NCBI GenBank assembly: GCA_030838025.1
Contig: JAUTXM010000495.1
Location: forward strand, 1-10,759
Source: Acidimicrobiaceae bacterium
Lineage (GTDB): Bacteria > Actinomycetota > Acidimicrobiia > Acidimicrobiales > Palsa-688
Direction: 5' to 3'
Length of the DNA stretch: 10,759 bases
Shown here: piece by piece, positions 7,607 to 10,759 of the stretch
Layout of the letters: each line of letters begins with the position of its first letter
How positions within the stretch are numbered: position 1 is the first letter of the stretch
Translations under genes and position numbers: made by a program
Notes under the pieces: model-generated
Told to the model about the DNA's origin: nothing
Databases searched by the model: none
What the model saw: the letters and a program-made list of their open reading frames with translations, nothing else

Positions 7607-8577
7607 CCCACCAGCACCGCTTGGCCGTGTTGGGCGCGACGGGGTTCATCGGATCCCACGTCGCAGCCTACGGCCAGACCGTCGGCATCTCTGTCACCCC
7701 AGTGAGCATGCCTCGAGTGCACCCCTTTTCTGCCATGACGGCTCCCATCGCCGACGCCGCGGACCGGTGGCGCCGCAGCAACCGGTCGACCTTCGATGAC
7801 CTCTGCCTGGCGTTGGCACCCTTCGACGTGGTCATCAATGCCGCAGGCGACCCGCGCGCGGGCAGCTCGGACACCCAGAACCTGCTCGCGGCCAACGCCG
7901 TCCTCCCCGCGATTCTGGCCCGAGCGGCCCATGCCGCAGGGGTGCGACGGCTGGTGCACGTCAGTACCGCGGCCGTCCAAGGACGATTGGATCCCCTTGA
8001 CGAGACGGCTGCTCATTTCCCGCTGTCCCCGTATGCCTCGTCCAAGGCTCACGGAGAGCTGCTGTTGCTCAACGCTGATCCGGCCCGGGGCGAGGTCCCG
8101 GCGGAGATGGTGCTGTATCGGCCGACATCAGTCCAGGCGATCCGGCATCAGGCCACCCGGGACTTCGCCCGGCTCATGCGCCGTCTCCCCGCCGTGCCCC
8201 TCGAAGGTACAGGTGAGCGACCGGTGCCGGTGGCGCAACTCGAAAACGTGGCGGCTGGCATCCTCTTCGCGGCGACGATGGACGAGCCCGCACCCCTCGT
8301 CCTTCAGCCGGACGAGGCGATGACGGTTCGCCACCTGGTTGAGTTGTTCGGAGCCCGCCACATCGTTGCGATACCACCGCGCGCGGCCAACGCGACGCTG
8401 GATCAGCTGGGCCGCGTCACCCGCCACTCGGCGTATCTCACGTCTCGGTTCCGATGGTTGGAGTTGCTCCTTCGGGGTCAGGGAACCAGCGCCAAGGTGC
8501 TTCCTACCGCGGGCTTCACGGTCCCGGTGGGCCACGACGGGTGGGTGGCGCTCGCCCAGGCGACGGGGGCCCGTTAG
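7603..8577 (+). CDS. NAD-dependent epimerase/reductase (extended SDR), coupled to the initiating transferase
   Basis: A 324-residue cytoplasmic SDR of the nucleotide-sugar epimerase/dehydratase group. The N-terminus reads LAVLGATGFIGSHV, with the glycine motif at Gly11, Gly14 and Gly17. The catalytic set is VSTAAVQG (Ser121 or Thr122) and PYASSK, with Tyr144 and Lys148. INAAGDP (about 78-84) matches the conserved strand-4 region. The start is GTG 7603, in a GTGA overlap with the preceding gene. ATG starts upstream in this frame lie inside that gene. Pairing with a WbpL/WecA-type transferase recalls WbpV-WbpL and WreQ-WreU, where the SDR is a 4-epimerase or 4-keto reductase supplying the first sugar (QuiNAc or FucNAc). 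That role is inference: the substrate cannot be read here, and no D-series 4,6-dehydratase is in the window. Confidence 0.85.
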   Translation: MTHQHRLAVLGATGFIGSHVAAYGQTVGISVTPVSMPRVHPFSAMTAPIADAADRWRRSNRSTFDDLCLALAPFDVVINAAGDPRAGSSDTQNLLAANAVLPAILARAAHAAGVRRLVHVSTAAVQGRLDPLDETAAHFPLSPYASSKAHGELLLLNADPARGEVPAEMVLYRPTSVQAIRHQATRDFARLMRRLPAVPLEGTGERPVPVAQLENVAAGILFAATMDEPAPLVLQPDEAMTVRHLVELFGARHIVAIPPRAANATLDQLGRVTRHSAYLTSRFRWLELLLRGQGTSAKVLPTAGFTVPVGHDGWVALAQATGAR

Positions 8578-8584
8578 CCAGACC

Positions 8585-8601
8585 TGCGACAACATGTCGC
8601 A
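8585..8601. promoter_or_regulatory. Perfect dyad TGCGACA-ACA-TGTCGCA before the BY-kinase gene
   Basis: TGCGACA (8585-8591) and TGTCGCA (8595-8601) are exact reverse complements around a 3-nt spacer, 8 bp after the SDR stop and 43 bp before the BY-kinase start. It has the size and symmetry of a repressor operator. In RNA it would be a 7-bp hairpin with a 3-nt loop. No U-run follows, so a classic terminator is unlikely. Which protein would bind is unknown. Confidence 0.5.
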
Positions 8602-8611
8602 ATAGGGCAAC

Positions 8612-8632
8612 GAGGGGCAGGGCCACATGTAA
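8612..8632 (+). promoter_or_regulatory. Strong Shine-Dalgarno followed by an ATG-TAA start-stop
   Basis: GAGGGG at 8612-8617 lies 9 nt before an ATG (8627-8629) that is followed at once by TAA (8630-8632). The downstream GTG (8644) begins 11 nt after this stop and has no better ribosome site of its own. Ribosomes loading here could terminate at once and reinitiate at 8644. Alternatively, the ATG was the original start and one base has been lost. Confidence 0.45.
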
Positions 8633-8643
8633 TCTCCACTGCA

Positions 8644-10299
8644 GTGCAGTCGTCGAACGAGTCGCTCCTGGGGTTACGCGACTACCTGGGCGTCGTATCG
8701 CGGCGACGGACCACGATTATCTTCGCGGTGTTCATCGTGGCCAGCATCGCCCTGGCCTCGGCGCTGGTGCAAACGCCCAGTTACGCCAGCAAGGCCTCGG
8801 TTCTGCTCAAGGCGTCGGCCACAGTGAACCTGTTCAACCCAAACGCTGCCGCGGGCGACCCCGCGCGGGAGTTGCAGACGCAGATCCAGGTGATCACCAG
8901 CCAGCCGGTCAAGGAAGCGGTGCAGGCCCAACTCGGATCGGCCCCGAACGTGACGGTGATCGCCCACGGGCAGGCCAACGTCATCGACATCTCGGCGCAG
9001 AGCACCGACCCGCCCAGCGCTGCCACCATCGCGAACACCTACGCCGATGCGTTCATCAACTACCGGCGGACGCAGGATCTGAACGATGCCTTGGCGGCCG
9101 AATCACAGATCCAGGCCCGCATTGCCGACCTCCAGCACCAGATCGATGACCTCAACGCCCAGATCAAGGCCGCGGACGCCAAGTCCCAGACGGCGCTCAA
9201 CGCCACTTTGGGCACGCAGGTCGACAGCCTGTTGCAACAGCAGGGCACGTTCAAGCAGCAGCTGAGTCAGATCCAGGTTCAGGCATCCCTGACCTCAGGT
9301 GGAGTCCAGCTGGTCAGCCCGGCGACCATCGCCAACTCGCCCGTGTCGCCCCGTCCAACCCGGGATCTCGTTCTGGCGATCGTGGCGGGCCTGATGCTCG
9401 GTATCGGCTCTGCCTTTGCCCTTGAGTACTTCGACGACTCCGTCAAGTCCCGCGACGACCTGGACCGGGCATTGGGCGGCACACCCAACGTGGGAATGAT
9501 CCCGCAGGTTCCGGGCTGGAAGGACCGGAATCAGCCGATCCTCGTTACCCTCACCGACCCCACATCGCCTGGGGCCGAGGCGTTCCGGGGCTTGCGCACC
9601 TCGATCCAGTTCATCTCACTCGAGCGCCCGTTGCGCACGATCATGGTCACCAGTCCGTCCGCGGGTGAAGGCAAGACAACGGTTCTGGCCAACTTGGGAA
9701 TCGCCTTGGCCCAAGTGGGACAGCGAGTGATCATCACCTGCTGCGACTTGCGCCGACCCCGACTGCACGAGTTCTTCGGGCTGGACAACTCGGTCGGTTT
9801 CACCTCGGTGTTACTCGGCGAACTGCCGGTGTTCGCGGCACTGCAGAAGGTTCCCGGCGAGCCCAATGTCCGGATCCTTGCGTCGGGACCGCTTCCGGTC
9901 AACCCCTCGGAGCTCCTCTCCACGGAGCGAGCAATGGAGGTGCTGGCGGCGCTCCAGGGCGAGGCTGACATCGTGCTGGTCGACTCTCCCCCGGTCTTGC
10001 CCGTGACCGACGCCGCCGTCCTCACCCGCTTGGTGGACGCCACGCTCCTCGTGGTCACTGTGGGCTCGACCACCAGGAAGCATGTCGCGCAGGCGCTGGA
10101 GACACTCCGGCAGGTCGACGCGCCCTTGATCGGGACGGTTCTCAACAACGTCAGCCCCGAAGGGTCCTACTCGTACGTGTACCAGCCCTATCAGGTGGAC
10201 CCGGGACCGTTGCGCACCCGGCCGGCGCCCCGCCCGGACGGCAACGGCGGGCCTCGGCCGGTGCCGTCAGGGACCCGGCCGCCGGCGCGCCGCGACTAG
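8644..10299 (+). CDS. Fused Wzz-like chain-length determinant and BY-kinase
   Basis: A 551-residue membrane polysaccharide co-polymerase joined to a cytoplasmic tyrosine autokinase, expected to control polymer length in Wzy-dependent assembly. Order: Wzz N-terminal segment, TM1 (about 24-42), extracytoplasmic domain with a Gln/Ala-rich coiled coil (about 145-214), SPRPTRD (235-241) before TM2 (about 242-260), then the kinase. The P-loop is SAGEGKTT (339-346, Lys344) and Walker B is VLVDSPP (444-450, Asp447). Walker A' reads V362-I-I-T-C-C-D368-L-R-R-P: the first Asp of the usual DxD is Cys366. A tyrosine cluster follows (Tyr509, 511, 513, 516), the usual autophosphorylation target, then a Pro/Arg-rich tail (517-551). 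GTG 8644 is the only plausible in-frame start nearby, and is poorly placed relative to the Shine-Dalgarno at 8612. No partner phosphatase is seen. Confidence 0.9.
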   Translation: MQSSNESLLGLRDYLGVVSRRRTTIIFAVFIVASIALASALVQTPSYASKASVLLKASATVNLFNPNAAAGDPARELQTQIQVITSQPVKEAVQAQLGSAPNVTVIAHGQANVIDISAQSTDPPSAATIANTYADAFINYRRTQDLNDALAAESQIQARIADLQHQIDDLNAQIKAADAKSQTALNATLGTQVDSLLQQQGTFKQQLSQIQVQASLTSGGVQLVSPATIANSPVSPRPTRDLVLAIVAGLMLGIGSAFALEYFDDSVKSRDDLDRALGGTPNVGMIPQVPGWKDRNQPILVTLTDPTSPGAEAFRGLRTSIQFISLERPLRTIMVTSPSAGEGKTTVLANLGIALAQVGQRVIITCCDLRRPRLHEFFGLDNSVGFTSVLLGELPVFAALQKVPGEPNVRILASGPLPVNPSELLSTERAMEVLAALQGEADIVLVDSPPVLPVTDAAVLTRLVDATLLVVTVGSTTRKHVAQALETLRQVDAPLIGTVLNNVSPEGSYSYVYQPYQVDPGPLRTRPAPRPDGNGGPRPVPSGTRPPARRD

Positions 10300-10445
10300 C
10301 GGACACCGCCGAGCGCATCCCGCCTGTGGTCTCCCATGGTGCCGCCTTGATGTTCCGGGAAGCAGACGTCGACACCGTCGCGCTGCACCGCATCGAGCCC
10401 GCTGGGTGATCCGACCCCGGCCAGCGAGAACCGGCGACCTCTGCC
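10300..10445. other. Short convergent gap with an open reading remnant
   Basis: The gap between the converging BY-kinase and right-edge genes has no clear hairpin plus T-run. One plus-strand frame reads PPVVSHGAALMF and stops at 10407-10409. This faintly recalls the late His motif of histidine phosphatases, but it is too short to call a gene. Confidence 0.3.
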
Positions 10446-10759
10446 CTAGTGGTGCAGCTTCCAGCTCAAGTTGATGGTCCGGTCCCATGGCCCGGCAAAG
10501 GTCGCCTTACCGCCGACCGTCCAGCCCGGGGCCTGAATCGTCACGCTCAAGGCCGGAGGGGTGAGCCGGGGCTGGGGCACATAACGCAGCTCCAGCTTCC
10601 CGTCACGGACCGCGTGTTGGATGACCGTGATGAACACGACCTGCCTGGTCTGCCCGGCATAGATGCGGTCCACGGTGGTGTTGCTCAACTGCAGGCCGGA
10701 CTCGAAGACCGACCTCGATTGGTCGGCACCCGCCGGCCCCCACAGGAGCACCCAGGCCC
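10446..10759 (-). CDS. C-terminal end of a probable DUF4012-type envelope protein (runs off the window)
   Basis: The reading frame enters from the right edge and is open for 103 codons to a TAG at 10448-10446, so only the C-terminus is present; an apparent GTG at 10751 is internal. What is seen is a beta-rich segment: VFESGLQLSN, then YAGQTRQVVFI, then GKLELRYVPQPRLTPP followed by a predicted beta strand and APGWTV. A late domain where 'G-x-x-x-L-R-x-x-P-Q-P-x-x-x-P' precedes a beta strand and a Gly-Trp fits my recollection of DUF4012 proteins, which are large, membrane-anchored and often sit in actinobacterial polysaccharide loci. Their function is unknown. The gene converges on the BY-kinase gene with a 146-bp gap. 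The family call is by pattern only; that it is a real coding end is more secure. Confidence 0.5.
   Translation of the reverse strand, partial: AWVLLWGPAGADQSRSVFESGLQLSNTTVDRIYAGQTRQVVFITVIQHAVRDGKLELRYVPQPRLTPPALSVTIQAPGWTVGGKATFAGPWDRTINLSWKLHH

Overview
The window is a high-GC stretch of a surface polysaccharide (capsule, exopolysaccharide or O-antigen-like) locus. High GC, several GTG starts, a single-chain fusion of a Wzz-like domain to a tyrosine-kinase domain, and a probable DUF4012-type protein at the right edge all suggest an actinobacterium. The exact lineage cannot be read from the sequence. I see no rRNA, tRNA, insertion sequence, integrase or CRISPR array.

Layout. Positions 1-351 are a leader without a convincing gene. 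A plus-strand GT4 glycosyltransferase (352-1632) follows. It converges, with a 21-bp gap, on a tightly overlapping minus-strand operon that reads right to left: a WbuB-like glycosyltransferase (6267-4966), FnlA (4975-3917), FnlB (3920-2808) and FnlC (2811-1654). A divergent intergenic region (6268-6592) separates this operon from a plus-strand group: a membrane polyprenyl-phosphate sugar-1-phosphate transferase of the WecA/WbpL family (6593-7606), an overlapping NAD-dependent epimerase/reductase (7603-8577) and, after a 66-bp gap with several signals, a fused chain-length determinant/BY-kinase (8644-10299). A convergent minus-strand gene, probably DUF4012-type, enters from the right edge and ends at 10446.

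How the genes work together. FnlA, FnlB and FnlC are the three enzymes that convert UDP-GlcNAc to UDP-N-acetyl-L-fucosamine. The WbuB-like enzyme is the expected L-FucNAc transferase. The WbpL-like enzyme would start the repeat unit by placing a HexNAc-1-phosphate on the polyprenyl carrier, and the SDR coupled to it may make or modify that first sugar. The other GT4 enzyme would add a further sugar. The Wzz/BY-kinase would control polymer length in a Wzx/Wzy-type pathway. No flippase or polymerase lies in the window, so they must be elsewhere.

Most notable oddities: (i) the BY-kinase lacks the first aspartate of its Walker A' motif (Cys-Cys-Asp instead of Asp-x-Asp); (ii) the gap before it holds a perfect 17-bp dyad and an ATG-TAA start-stop placed at ideal distance behind a strong Shine-Dalgarno sequence, so the real start has no good ribosome site of its own; (iii) the first GT4 enzyme has Gln in place of the second Glu of the EX7E motif and ends in a repeat-encoded Arg/Ser tail. 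The pathway is otherwise of known type. I do not see a clearly new biological system.
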